Shown in pieces: positions 7,101-14,956 of a stretch of DNA of 17,700 nucleotides. The stretch lies in contig JACQYP010000052.1 in assembly GCA_016208205.1 (NCBI GenBank), forward strand, positions 1 to 17,700. The letters are read 5' to 3'. This DNA comes from Candidatus Desantisiibacteriota bacterium. GTDB taxonomy: Bacteria > UBA9089 > CG2-30-40-21. Numbering within the stretch: the first letter of the stretch is position 1; the number at the start of each line of letters is the position of its first letter. A model generated the notes under the pieces. It was given only the letters and a program-made list of their open reading frames with translations. It was not told the DNA's origin and did not search any database. The position numbers and the translations under genes are program-made.

Positions 7101-10100
7101 AACATTCTCAGCCAGCCCTGTTCCCTCATTACTACAGGTTACATAAAGGTTTTTCTTAAACCCTGGTCGAGCTATATTACCGCTTATCGTTACAGCTACA
7201 TCAGGCTCTTCCTTTACTACCTTAGTTTCCCATACAGAGACATTATTCTTCCAATTATTATCAGTAGGCAAATTGGTAATCTCAACCTTGTTCACAAGAA
7301 AAGTGCCTGCAGAAATAGTTCCAGCCACCAGTGTCCGGACATCGAAATTGGTGTTAAACCCATGCCGAATCTTTGGTATACGCCAGATAACCTTATCGCC
7401 CAAAATCCTTGGTGGATACTTAAAGTCAATATCGCTGTTCATATAGGTTACACCCTTGGGTAAGGTGTCAACTATTTCTATATCCCTTGCCTCTGCGTTT
7501 CCGGCATTACCATAATGGATGGTATAAATCATCTCATTGCCTGGTGAGACCTTTTTTGGACCATGCTTGATAACATGAAGGTTTGTGACTGGATTGATTA
7601 TCATGGATGAACATTCAGCATAATTATTGTTTGGGTTGCCATCTGGCTGCAGGGAGGAAATAGTAACCTTATTATATATTTTATTACCTGAATAGTCAGC
7701 AGTATTTGCAGTTACCATTATGGCTATGTACCCACTGCTATCAGGAGACAACTCTCCTAAATTCCAGGTAATAATCTGTTTGTTAGCCGATAGGGTAGGT
7801 GTGCCTATGGGTTGATAATGAGTATCTGTCCTATCGGAATAATCTCCCCAATGATTCTTGTAACTTGCACCAATGGGCAGGGTATCAATAATCTTTACAT
7901 CTTTAGCTGTGGTATTGCCCTTGTTGAAAAACCAGATATAATACCATAGATCATTATTCCCACGGATAACCTCTTTTGGTCCACCTTTATAAATGGTTAA
8001 ATCTACGAGAGGATACCTTACTGTTGTTACCCATTCTGCCTTATTGTTTTTAGGATTCTTTTCTTTGTCCTTTGATTGAATCTCAACCTTGTTTGTAAGT
8101 TTGGTATTAACAGTCAGTGTCCCTACCTTAACCGTAAGGTTGAAATTCTTATAACAGTTATTCTGATAAATATCAAGCGTTCCTACTGTCCAGATAAGCT
8201 TTTGTCCTGTACTCGGACTACCAACAATGCTTAAAGGCAGTCCACTGGTATCTGTCCCATACTCTACCCCTGGCGGCAGGATGTCGGTAACTGTTACTGT
8301 ATGAGCTATATCCGGTCCATTATTATAGTAGCTTATATTATATACCATCTCATTACCTGACGCACAGTCAGATTGTCCCTCTTTATAGATAACAAGGTCA
8401 ACCTGTGAAGGGACAACTATGGTCTTAAAATTCATACTATCTTGATATACACCCTCTTGAGGCGAGGTAGTAGTTATCTTAATAGCATTATCCAGATTAA
8501 TACTTGTCCAGCCTGTTGGTAGGATATCGTCAGGTATTTTTGCTGTTATAACGAAATTAAACCAGTTGGTCGTAATACCTGGAATCGTAGACGAATAGAT
8601 TCCATTGGGTGCACTTATTGTGCCTATATTATTCCATGTAAGAACCTGCTGTTTCCATTTTCCATTAGTAATTGTGGTTATAGTAGGGCTGCCTATCCTT
8701 ATTCCATTAAGATATGCAATGCTCTGAACTGTTACCCCAATAGGCATAGTATCTGTCAGGGTTACGCTGCCGGCATCGGAATAACCATAATTGCCGCCAT
8801 AAATATTGTATTTTATAACCTGACCGGGACATGCCTCATAAGGACCACTCTTATAGATATATACATCAGCCCGGCCAGAGAATATCCGGGTTATAAAATC
8901 ATCCTCATTATTCTCTGTATTGTTATCATCAGGTATGGTCTCAACACGAATCTTATTAACTATATATTCACTACTGTAGCCAAGCGTTGAGCTGGCAGGC
9001 TGAGTTGTGTTGTAAAGCAGTATAGCCGGGCAAACATCTAAGAGTACCTCTGTCAGGGTACAACTGCCGGCTGGTAATGGTTTCTTAATAGTCCATGTGA
9101 GGTCAAAACCTACGCCTGTAACTGTACCCATCCCTTGCGGTTTCACATCTTGTTTTTCTCTTGATTTTATCGTAGGTGTCCCAATTATCTCTTGATTTGT
9201 ATTAGTTCTCCAGGTTAACCCTATAGGCAGGGTATCTGTGATTGTCCCACCGGTAATCTCTGTTTCCCCAATATTATTTATCCAGAAGCTATAGAGTATC
9301 TTCCCGCCAGGGGTAGTTTGCCAGGAACCATACTTTAGTATTTCCACATCTATTATAGCCTCATCTGTAGTGCTTGTCCATGTGGCTACATTATTGCTTA
9401 GATTAATATCAGCTCCTGGATATGCAATCTCTATGCGATTTGTCCGGGTTGCACCTATAGCTACAGTTCCTAATCGGACGGTTATTGTAGCAAATGATGT
9501 GGTTTGAGGGACATCTATTACCCAACTGCATGTATTTCCGTTTGTAGTAGGTGTTCCAAGGCTGCTGCTGACAAAGGTTACATCTGTCGGCAGGGTATCG
9601 GTAATAGTTGCCTTAACCAGGCCGGCATTTGCCAGATTGCGATACTGGATAGTATACGAAAATTGGCTGCCTATAAAAATAGTTTGCGGTCCCCATTTTT
9701 GTATCTCAAGGTCAACTATTTCAGGGATAACAGTAGTTGTGGCTGTGGATTGATTATTTACCAAATTAATATCCTGCTGAGTGCTTGAGATCCTGACTAC
9801 ATTGGTAAGGGTGGTTGTAGCGGTTATGGTTCCAATATTTACGAATAACTCAAAATAACCGCTGCTCTGAGAGCCAAGGCTGCCTATTGACCAGGTGAGT
9901 GTGCCACCAGTCTGGATGGGTAACAGGGTACTTGTTGCATAACTTGTCATAGAAGGCAATATGTCTGTGATAGTTACATTAGTAGCAGTAACATTGCTGT
10001 TATTTCGATAACTTATCAAGTAGCGGATCTGGCTATTTGGCTTAGCCACACCTGGTCCCTGTTTTGCAATCGATAGATCCACCTTTGATGGCTTAACCAC

Positions 10101-12464
10101 AGTCATACAAGTTGCCTGATTATTGGATAGATTCTGCTCTGTTTTGGTCCCATGGATGCTGACTACATTGGTAATGTTGCCTAGTGCTGTATCTGATACC
10201 TTTACAAGCAGCTCAAACTCAAGCATGGTTTTGGCTGGAATGCTGTTGATTGACCAGACAATGGTTTTACTGTTATTACTAATGATTGGTGTGCTCAGAG
10301 TATTGCCTATGTAGCTTACCCCTGCTGGCAGGTAATCAGTCAGGGTAACATTAGTTGCAGGGATATTGCCAAGGTTATTACAGGTTATTTTGTATGTAAA
10401 GGTTGCACCCTGCAATACCTCTGGTAGGGATGTCTTGCTTACCGCCAGGTCAATCATCCTTTGCTTGGCCAGGGTGGTAAATGTGGCACGATTATACTCA
10501 AAGTTGCACTCAGAATCAGGAACTAAGGTTGCTATCTCAGCCACATTGGTCAATTCACCAACAGTGGTTGAGCCTACGCGGACAGTTATTGTTGCATTAT
10601 ATTCACCTTGCGATGGAATCGAAGACAGGTTCCATGTAAGAATATGCGGAGATATGATTGTTCCATTACCGGTAGTAATGGGTGTCCCAAGGGAAGAGCT
10701 GACAAAGCTGACCCCTGGCGGCAGTATATCCTTTATCGTTACACTGCCTGCCTGGCTGCAGCCCGCATTTCCATAACAAATGTAATAGGTCATATTGTCG
10801 CCTTGCCGTACCTCTTCCTCACCCAGTTTAATTACCCACAGATCGGGTCTGACCTTTGCTATGACCATCGTGCTGCCGGTAGCTGTAAGGTAGGTGCCGA
10901 TAATTGTCCATGTTCCCTTTTCACCGGCTGTGTATACATTTTTGCTCATTGTACCCAGGAGGTCATTAACCCCGAAGGTGGTTGAGCCGGTTACCGGCCA
11001 TGTATTGCCTTGAATGTCTCCGGCTGTAGCTGAATAGGTGACTGAGCCAAGTACCCAGACCAGGGCATTGCCTGGTGTAATGCTCAGGGTCGTAGCTGTG
11101 CCATAGGTGACGGTAACGGTAGCTGTATCAGTGGCTGTTTTACCTTCAGCTGTATATGTCCCCCACACCGTCCATGTCCCAACCTTGACAGAGATATAGG
11201 TGTTGGTTGTCATGCTGCCCTTGGTCTCATCTGTGCCAAAGGTGGTTGAGCCGGTCACATCCCATGTGTTACCCCCTATATCCATGGCTGTGGCTGTATA
11301 GGTTGCCGATTCACCGGCTCGAACGCTTTTTGTTGCCGGTGTAATGTCCAGTGTCGTAGCTGTGCCATAGGTGACAATAACCGTAGCTGTACCGGTTTTA
11401 CCTGTACTCGTGTCTGTACCCCGCACCATCCATGTACCAACCTTGACAGCGGTATAGGTCTTGCCTGTCATACTGCCCTTGGTCTCATCCGCGCCAAAGG
11501 TGGTTGAGCCTGTCACATCCCATGTGTTGCCCTTTGCATCCATGGCTTCGGCTGTATAGGTTACTGTTTCACCAGCTCGAACGTTTGCTGTTGCCGGCTT
11601 GATATTCAGCGTCGTAGCTGTGCCGTAGGTGACAATAACCGTAGCTGTATCGGTTTTACCTTCAGCCGTGTATGTCCCCCACACCGTCCATGTACCAACC
11701 TTGACAGAGGTATAGGTTTTACCTGTCATACTGCCCTTGGTCTCATCTACGCCAAAGGTAGTTGAGCCTGTTACATCCCATGTGTTGTTATTTGCGTCCA
11801 TGGCTGTGGCTGTGTAGGTCACTGTTTCACCAGCTCGAACGCTTTTTGTTTTTGGTGTGATGTTCAGTGATGTGGCCGTACCATGCGTAACTATAACCGT
11901 AGCTATACCTGTCAGTGTAGTATATGTGCCGGTAATTGTGTGTGTACCGGCTGTAGTGCCGGTGTATATATTTCCTGTCATGCTGCCAATACTTGCTGTA
12001 AAGACTGTGTCAGCTGTTACTGTCCATTCCCCCCTTTCAGTAGCAACAGCTATAGCCGAGTAATTAGTGCTTGAGCCTGAAGGAAGAGAGGTATAGGATG
12101 GCAAGATACGCAGGGTATCGGGAAGGTAAAAATATTCGGATGTCGTTTTATTTGCATAAACGGTTACTGTTGATGAACCCTGCTGGGTAGCGGTGAAAAC
12201 TGTTGTAAATGAGCCGGCATCATCAGTAACAGCAAGGGCAATGCTCATGGTTTCACCAAAGTCTATGCTGACCTGGGTTGATGTACCAAAGTTCTCTCCA
12301 TGTACCGTGATAAATGTCCCAACCGTACCTGTGGTTGGTGTAACGGTAATAAATGCTTGGACTGGTAGTCTGACAACCCCGGACCAGCTATTGACAGAAA
12401 ACCCCATCACCACCAATGCTATCACCAACCCATACACCCTGATACTACTTGCCATCTTGTTCAT
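4152..12464 (-). CDS. Giant secreted DUF11/Ig-like repeat protein with C-terminal sorting-type domain
   Basis: This 2770-residue protein is probably a cell-surface or extracellular structural/adhesive protein. A signal peptide (hydrophobic YGLVIALVVMGFSVNSWSG, ending near residue 30) is followed by an IPT/TIG-like domain (about 35-112), four to five Big-type Ig-like repeats of about 86 residues (about 115-540), and ten DUF11 repeats starting near residues 540, 670, 793, 915, 1036, 1197, 1353, 1485, 1625 and 1753, each with a VDL.I.K.G start and a TDTLP.GV core. Next are a domain beginning SYDPN (about 1878-2065), an FN3-like segment (about 2066-2150), four more Ig-like domains (about 2161-2550), a region with autoagglutinin/ZU5-like character, and a C-terminal domain (about 2684-2770) with VYPNP, IKIFNIAGELVKEI, GIYIYL and KVGKLAVIK. 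The last matches T9SS type A sorting or FlgD-Ig-like domains; which one applies is uncertain. The start is supported by AGGGGGA about nine bases upstream. No catalytic domain was seen. Confidence 0.9.
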   Translation of the reverse strand: MNKMASSIRVYGLVIALVVMGFSVNSWSGVVRLPVQAFITVTPTTGTVGTFITVHGENFGTSTQVSIDFGETMSIALAVTDDAGSFTTVFTATQQGSSTVTVYANKTTSEYFYLPDTLRILPSYTSLPSGSSTNYSAIAVATERGEWTVTADTVFTASIGSMTGNIYTGTTAGTHTITGTYTTLTGIATVIVTHGTATSLNITPKTKSVRAGETVTYTATAMDANNNTWDVTGSTTFGVDETKGSMTGKTYTSVKVGTWTVWGTYTAEGKTDTATVIVTYGTATTLNIKPATANVRAGETVTYTAEAMDAKGNTWDVTGSTTFGADETKGSMTGKTYTAVKVGTWMVRGTDTSTGKTGTATVIVTYGTATTLDITPATKSVRAGESATYTATAMDIGGNTWDVTGSTTFGTDETKGSMTTNTYISVKVGTWTVWGTYTAEGKTATDTATVTVTYGTATTLSITPGNALVWVLGSVTYSATAGDIQGNTWPVTGSTTFGVNDLLGTMSKNVYTAGEKGTWTIIGTYLTATGSTMVIAKVRPDLWVIKLGEEEVRQGDNMTYYICYGNAGCSQAGSVTIKDILPPGVSFVSSSLGTPITTGNGTIISPHILTWNLSSIPSQGEYNATITVRVGSTTVGELTNVAEIATLVPDSECNFEYNRATFTTLAKQRMIDLAVSKTSLPEVLQGATFTYKITCNNLGNIPATNVTLTDYLPAGVSYIGNTLSTPIISNNSKTIVWSINSIPAKTMLEFELLVKVSDTALGNITNVVSIHGTKTEQNLSNNQATCMTVVKPSKVDLSIAKQGPGVAKPNSQIRYLISYRNNSNVTATNVTITDILPSMTSYATSTLLPIQTGGTLTWSIGSLGSQSSGYFELFVNIGTITATTTLTNVVRISSTQQDINLVNNQSTATTTVIPEIVDLEIQKWGPQTIFIGSQFSYTIQYRNLANAGLVKATITDTLPTDVTFVSSSLGTPTTNGNTCSWVIDVPQTTSFATITVRLGTVAIGATRTNRIEIAYPGADINLSNNVATWTSTTDEAIIDVEILKYGSWQTTPGGKILYSFWINNIGETEITGGTITDTLPIGLTWRTNTNQEIIGTPTIKSREKQDVKPQGMGTVTGVGFDLTWTIKKPLPAGSCTLTEVLLDVCPAILLYNTTQPASSTLGYSSEYIVNKIRVETIPDDNNTENNEDDFITRIFSGRADVYIYKSGPYEACPGQVIKYNIYGGNYGYSDAGSVTLTDTMPIGVTVQSIAYLNGIRIGSPTITTITNGKWKQQVLTWNNIGTISAPNGIYSSTIPGITTNWFNFVITAKIPDDILPTGWTSINLDNAIKITTTSPQEGVYQDSMNFKTIVVPSQVDLVIYKEGQSDCASGNEMVYNISYYNNGPDIAHTVTVTDILPPGVEYGTDTSGLPLSIVGSPSTGQKLIWTVGTLDIYQNNCYKNFNLTVKVGTLTVNTKLTNKVEIQSKDKEKNPKNNKAEWVTTVRYPLVDLTIYKGGPKEVIRGNNDLWYYIWFFNKGNTTAKDVKIIDTLPIGASYKNHWGDYSDRTDTHYQPIGTPTLSANKQIITWNLGELSPDSSGYIAIMVTANTADYSGNKIYNKVTISSLQPDGNPNNNYAECSSMIINPVTNLHVIKHGPKKVSPGNEMIYTIHYGNAGNAEARDIEIVDTLPKGVTYMNSDIDFKYPPRILGDKVIWRIPKIRHGFNTNFDVRTLVAGTISAGTFLVNKVEITNLPTDNNWKNNVSVWETKVVKEEPDVAVTISGNIARPGFKKNLYVTCSNEGTGLAENVVLTLRLPKKDHVTYDYSYPQGDYNSSMNTVIWSIGSLRPGASKHYRAKFMVKTSTSGGTRLYSQAIGYSTSKEADYKNNKAEEYENVITSYDPNMKTASPQDYVPATATTISYTIHFENMATATANAIKIEVSDKLSDKLDWNTVEIGDICIGGTVSTVGEFNTQLRKKLEDKLKPLVPSQYTQEEADEIIGMSGLQVWYHPTEGTITWRLDFGDYEFGLPPNNLLDAGNGWFSFKVDTIGTLSSGTEITNGARIVFDYNDPMNTPVVKHIVDGIAPSAQVILDPYQVGNTFTVGWSGADNGKIAEYIVHVSENNGTPTLCGAFVETSAMYVGITGNTYTFYCKAKDMAGNVSGTASATTQVLSVAEAGTGTLTKVLINPASGSMEIGETRTLTAQGVNENGKVMLVGIDYTWGTSSGFAVDGTTTNSITVRAIGAGTMPVKVIATRNGATATTTGTYTISVGAIDQITIVGSPTNMEINQQAMFIGNAYNKFGEKIAGQTFAWEVKDAAVGSVTVSGTTSTSATVTARLTGSGWVVAIAGEKQGNLQINVGKGSVATVTISGPTTLQLGQTAVFTAKAYNQSGYELVDKVATWEVTPAPPLCNFTPSSVSSAMLTAQAPGTGTLTGNIEEVYKACAITIVQGTVTKLAITPDSQTIPAGMVSSTIVVQAQNSDGVTVDTPATITLTVTSDSLLNRFSQSASGAGWTGTATYVIPAGTSSTNIFHKYNGTATAAITITVSANGSITATTHSITITALGNTTAGNIVADDGKTMVTLKAGDLSGASFIEINTNPTQPGVNAPSGLVMVAQTLREIKLSGAAGLSNGATVTVTIPYTEANLLGNDENSLQLYRLGSGSTAWEMVTNITRDRTNHTVAGVVSSFSHFVLMLPTWKQTLNEVIVYPNPCIIDKHGYQIRFTNLTQNATIKIFNIAGELVKEIHSNTPLEIWKVDNDDGERVASGIYIYLITDTANNKKVGKLAVIK
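11091..11870 (-). repeat. 258-bp tandem coding repeats of the giant gene
   Basis: A recurring sequence (CGTAGCTGTG-like on the + strand) is found at 11091, 11355, 11613 and, diverged, at 11871, giving steps of 264, 258 and 258 bp. Each unit encodes one Ig-like repeat of about 86 residues with the shared phrases NTWDVTGSTTFG, ETKGSMT and VKVGTW. The copies are so alike at the DNA level that they must have spread by recent duplication or gene conversion. More diverged units lie on both sides, within about residues 115-540. Confidence 0.85.
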
Positions 12465-12497
12465 TTTACCGTTCCCCCTTTATTATAGACTATCAGG

Positions 12498-12561
12498 CTG
12501 TAGACTGTTAGACTGTTAGGATGAAGGCTGTTGACTCTCCTTATCGTCTAACAGTCTACAG
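12498..12561. repeat. Perfect 16-bp inverted repeat upstream of the giant gene
   Basis: CTGTAGACTGTTAGAC (12498-12513) and GTCTAACAGTCTACAG (12546-12561) are exact reverse complements separated by 32 bases. AGACTGTTAG-type steps also recur inside the left half. The repeat lies 34 bp upstream of the giant gene's start codon. It could be an operator or, more likely given the other palindromes here, a dispersed repeat. No clear sigma70 -35 box was found; the gap 12465-12765 otherwise holds only repeats and a terminator. Confidence 0.75.
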
Positions 12562-12606
12562 TCTATCCCTGTATTCACAGGGACAAGCCTACCTGAGTAG
12601 TTACAA
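12558..12606. repeat. 49-bp dispersed repeat, copy 1
   Basis: This segment matches 14957-15005 at 46 of 49 positions. Its core on the - strand is TCCCTGT-GAAT-ACAGGGA, a perfect 7-bp hairpin, followed by bases running through ACTGTAGAC into the right arm of the neighbouring 16-bp inverted repeat. It lies just beyond the PBP terminator in the direction of transcription. Confidence 0.85.
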
Positions 12607-12643
12607 AAAAAGCGGCTCAGGTTTAATCTAAACCTGTCCGCTT
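12605..12643 (-). terminator. Intrinsic terminator after the PBP gene
   Basis: Read on the - strand, AAGCGG...AGGTTTA (12643-12629) pairs with TAAACCTG...CCGCTT (12625-12610) around a 3-base loop, with a small internal bulge. It is followed at once by a run of six T's (12610-12605). It stands about 120 bp after the PBP stop codon and before the giant gene, so it probably ends the gyrA-PBP transcript and leaves the giant gene as its own unit. Confidence 0.75.
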
Positions 12644-12688
12644 AATATTTGTTTACTATATGCTGTTATTTGTAACCGGTTAAGCATT

Positions 12689-12730
12689 TCGCAACCTGAA
12701 GCTTGTCCCTGTGAATGCAGGGAGTTGCGA
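12689..12730. repeat. Hairpin carrying an inverted partial copy of the 49-bp repeat
   Basis: TCGCAAC (12689-12695) and GTTGCGA (12724-12730) form the outer stem. Inside, 12701-12723 is the reverse complement of the core of the 49-bp repeat (12566-12588), with one or two changes. The two copies thus flank the terminator in inverted orientation. Confidence 0.7.
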
Positions 12731-12742
12731 CTACTATGTATT

Positions 12743-12760
12743 GTCATTTTAAGGTTGACA
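12743..12760 (-). repeat. Motif after the PBP stop codon (second copy)
   Basis: On the - strand TGTCAACCTTAAAATGAC begins five bases after the PBP's TAG. Its first 12 bases recur at the same distance after the giant gene's TAG, and CCTTAAAATGAC recurs at 4081-4092. Confidence 0.6.
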
Positions 12761-12765
12761 CGATC

Positions 12766-13584
12766 CTACTCTTCCAGCATCACCTTATCAACATCTTCTT
12801 CAACTACCTCTTTTTCAGGCTCTGATTCTGTGGTATCTTGTTCCTGATTATTATTCTGCGGAGGTGGGCCGGCATGGGTAGTACAATACTTTGTTGGTTC
12901 TGTACCTTTAATGAAATGTTCATTTCTTGTCCTGGGACAGTTTTGAGTAGCCAATAATCCAGTAGATGGGTCAATGCAGGCTGTAATTATCCCTTCTGGT
13001 CTTGGAAAAGAAACAGATGGTAATTTATTAGCAATTTTAAGCATAAAATCCCGCCAGACAGGGGCAGCTACAACACCGCCAGCCATTCCATGTCCAAGGG
13101 TAATCTGCCCTTTATCATAACCTATCCAGATACAAATAACCAACTGCGGGGTATATCCAATAAACCATGCATCTACATAATCATTCGTTGTACCTGTTTT
13201 TCCGGCAACCTCTCTGCCGAGTCTGTTACCAATAGCCCCTTGTGCTGTACCGTGCTCCACAACCCCTTTCATCAGGCTGGTCATGATAAAGGCTGTTTGA
13301 GGGGAAAGCACCCTTTCTTCTTGAGGCATATTTTCCTTAAAAACCACACCATCCTTATCCTTTATACACTTAATGGCAATGGGTTCTGTCCGTATTCCAT
13401 AATTGGCAAAAGGGGTATAAGCAGTAGCTATCTCAAGGGGTGTAACCTCTGCAGTACCAAGAGCTATAGACAGGTCAGGGCTTATGTAGCTTTTTATTCC
13501 CATGCGGTGAGCAAAAGACGCAACCTTTCGCGGGGTTACCTTTTCTAATAATCTGACAGAAGCCACATTTATGGATTGCTCCAA
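12766..13584 (-). CDS. PBP1a C-terminal fragment (transpeptidase SxN and KTG motifs)
   Basis: This 272-residue fragment is the second half of the transpeptidase domain. It opens at a TTG that really encodes the Leu of LEQSIN, so it is not a natural start; homologous sequence continues upstream in the same frame to about 13631. The SxN motif is SIN at residues 4-6 and the KTG triad is KTGTT at 129-133, followed by DAWFIGYTPQLVICIWIGYD, all typical of penicillin-binding proteins that cross-link peptidoglycan. After CPRTRNEHFIKGTEPTKYC the protein ends in a Pro/Gln/Asn-rich and very acidic tail, common in Gram-negative-type PBP1a proteins. The stop is followed by the shared TGTCAACCTTAA motif and then by an intrinsic terminator. 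Confidence 0.8.
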   Translation of the reverse strand: MEQSINVASVRLLEKVTPRKVASFAHRMGIKSYISPDLSIALGTAEVTPLEIATAYTPFANYGIRTEPIAIKCIKDKDGVVFKENMPQEERVLSPQTAFIMTSLMKGVVEHGTAQGAIGNRLGREVAGKTGTTNDYVDAWFIGYTPQLVICIWIGYDKGQITLGHGMAGGVVAAPVWRDFMLKIANKLPSVSFPRPEGIITACIDPSTGLLATQNCPRTRNEHFIKGTEPTKYCTTHAGPPPQNNNQEQDTTESEPEKEVVEEDVDKVMLEE

Positions 13585-14882
13585 TGCCTTTCTGAGGCTA
13601 ACAACACCCTCAAACTTATTTTCATAATATAAATAAATGGTTTGAAAGATGAACCGGGCTGACGATGTGCCTGAATCACCCTGTTGACCTGATTATACTT
13701 GCTGAATCCGCTTCCACCAACCATTGCCTTGATATATCCGGTAGATGGCTCAATAGCCACGAGGGCACCTTCTATTCTTGATGTTTTATCTGTCCTTCTT
13801 TTATTTAAGTCATCAAGTGCTTTAGAAAGAACGCTCTCGGCTGCCTTCTGCATGGCTATATCCATGGTGGTATAAACCTTTAATCCACCCTTATAGATAG
13901 CATTATCACCATACTCCTTAGAGAGCATTCGCCGAATATATTCTGTAAAATATGGTGATACATTTATCGTTGTACATGCTTTAGCAAATGCCTTTTTAGA
14001 CATTACAGAAAGTTGACCGCAAAATTCCTCTTTTGCTGCAGCTGCTTGCTCAGGGGTAATGAGTTTCTCCTTCTCCATTCGTTTTAAGACAAAAGCCTGT
14101 CTTCCTGCGGCTATATCAGGATGGCTGATGGGTGAAAAATGGCTTGGAGAACCTGGAAGACCGGCTATCATGGCACACTGAGCAAGGCTCAAATCCTTAA
14201 CATGCTTATCAAAATAAAAGAGTGCAGCACTTTCAACACCATAGTTTCCATGTCCAAGGTAGATCTTATTAAGGTATCGTTCCATTATTTCATCTTTGGT
14301 AAGTTTTTTTTCGACCATTAAGGCAAGGATAATTTCCTGAATCTTGCGGCGATAGGTTCTTTCCTGAGTAAGAAAAAGATTTTTCACTAATTGCTGGGTA
14401 ATGGTACTCCCACCCTGAGATATTTTACGAGAGATTATATTTACCACAAAGGCTCTAAGTATTCCCTTTGGATTGATCCCGCGATGTCTATTGAAATCAA
14501 CATCCTCAGTAGAAATAACAGCATCAATCAAATTCCTGGGTACCTCATGGAGCTTGATCATCTCTCTGCGGCCTACGGAAAAGACACTGATAAGTTCACC
14601 ATCTTGAGAGAAAACCTTGGTTGGCAATTCCCAGTATTCCATCCCCTCTGTCTCTAAGATAGGAACAAGGTCAGGCATAGAGGAAGAAAACCCGATAATA
14701 ATGCCGGTAGTGGCTCCAATAAAGGCAAGAAATGCAAATAATCCACTAAGAATTATTAATTTTGTCAGAAAATTAGGGGATTTAAGCCCAAACCCTAATT
14801 TCAATCTTTTTTTCAAGGCAGACAGGGGTTTTACCTGCGGAGCATACCGCTGATAAAGCCTCCTCCTTCTCCTTCGAAACAT
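13569..14882 (-). CDS. PBP1a N-terminal fragment (glycosyltransferase plus SxxK)
   Basis: This 437-residue fragment has a basic cytoplasmic start (FRRRRRRLYQR), one membrane segment at about 38-65, and a GT51 peptidoglycan glycosyltransferase domain at about 85-265. Its motifs are STEDVDFNRHRG (catalytic Glu126), GGSTITQQLVKNL, RKIQEIILALMVEKK and YLNKIYLGHGNYGVESAA. The transpeptidase domain begins after KVYTTMD (about 336) and reaches the catalytic Ser411 and Lys414 in PGSSFKP. The last 19 residues (IMKISLRVLL...SNP) are out-of-frame sequence after the deletion. The glycosyltransferase part could still be functional. Start choice is firm: GGAGGT (14891-14886) lies three bases before the ATG. 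gyrA ends 138 bp upstream on the same strand, so both are probably cotranscribed. Confidence 0.85.
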   Translation of the reverse strand: MFRRRRRRLYQRYAPQVKPLSALKKRLKLGFGLKSPNFLTKLIILSGLFAFLAFIGATTGIIIGFSSSMPDLVPILETEGMEYWELPTKVFSQDGELISVFSVGRREMIKLHEVPRNLIDAVISTEDVDFNRHRGINPKGILRAFVVNIISRKISQGGSTITQQLVKNLFLTQERTYRRKIQEIILALMVEKKLTKDEIMERYLNKIYLGHGNYGVESAALFYFDKHVKDLSLAQCAMIAGLPGSPSHFSPISHPDIAAGRQAFVLKRMEKEKLITPEQAAAAKEEFCGQLSVMSKKAFAKACTTINVSPYFTEYIRRMLSKEYGDNAIYKGGLKVYTTMDIAMQKAAESVLSKALDDLNKRRTDKTSRIEGALVAIEPSTGYIKAMVGGSGFSKYNQVNRVIQAHRQPGSSFKPFIYIMKISLRVLLASERHWSNP

Positions 14883-14914
14883 ATGACCTCCAGAAAGATA
14901 TACTCAAACAAACC

Positions 14915-14950
14915 AACCGTGGTGCGAGGCTAAAGCCTCGCACCACGGTT
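14915..14950. repeat. Perfect 16-bp hairpin between gyrA and the PBP gene
   Basis: AACCGTGGTGCGAGGC (14915-14930), loop TAAA, and GCCTCGCACCACGGTT (14935-14950) make a perfect, very stable hairpin in the gap between gyrA and the PBP gene. In the direction of transcription it is followed by GGTTTGTTTGAG, which is only weakly T-rich. It may attenuate transcription into the PBP, but its sequence looks like another dispersed palindrome. Confidence 0.85.
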
Positions 14951-14956
14951 TCCTTT

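Larger units (their letters stand above)
12766..14882 (-). pseudogene. Class A penicillin-binding protein gene broken by an internal deletion
   Basis: The N-terminal frame reads through the transglycosylase and the transpeptidase SxxK motif to FKPFIY, ending near 13629. The conserved continuation YYENKFEGVVSLRKALEQSINVA then appears in another frame from about 13631 downward. In typical PBP1a proteins about 35 residues lie between these two points, so roughly 100 bp (not a multiple of three) seem to be missing at about 13624-13640, where the sequence is AT-rich with short TTTA/TTAT repeats. A one-base sequencing slip would not explain the lost residues. The two pieces are listed separately. 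As drawn, no protein would join SxxK to SxN and KTG, so transpeptidase activity would be lost unless this is an assembly error. Confidence 0.75.

Noticed and set aside
6969..7463. 164-residue + strand ORF inside the giant gene
   Set aside because: It is antisense to clear DUF11 repeats, has no recognisable domain and no ribosome binding site of note.
11091..11870. CRISPR-like or satellite array
   Set aside because: The 258-bp periodicity keeps the reading frame and encodes well-formed Ig-like domains; it is internal duplication of a protein gene.
12482..12487. Perfect TATAAT on the - strand upstream of the giant gene
   Set aside because: It ends only 17 bases before the start codon, so transcription would begin inside or after the ribosome binding site, and no good -35 box lies 16-18 bases upstream.
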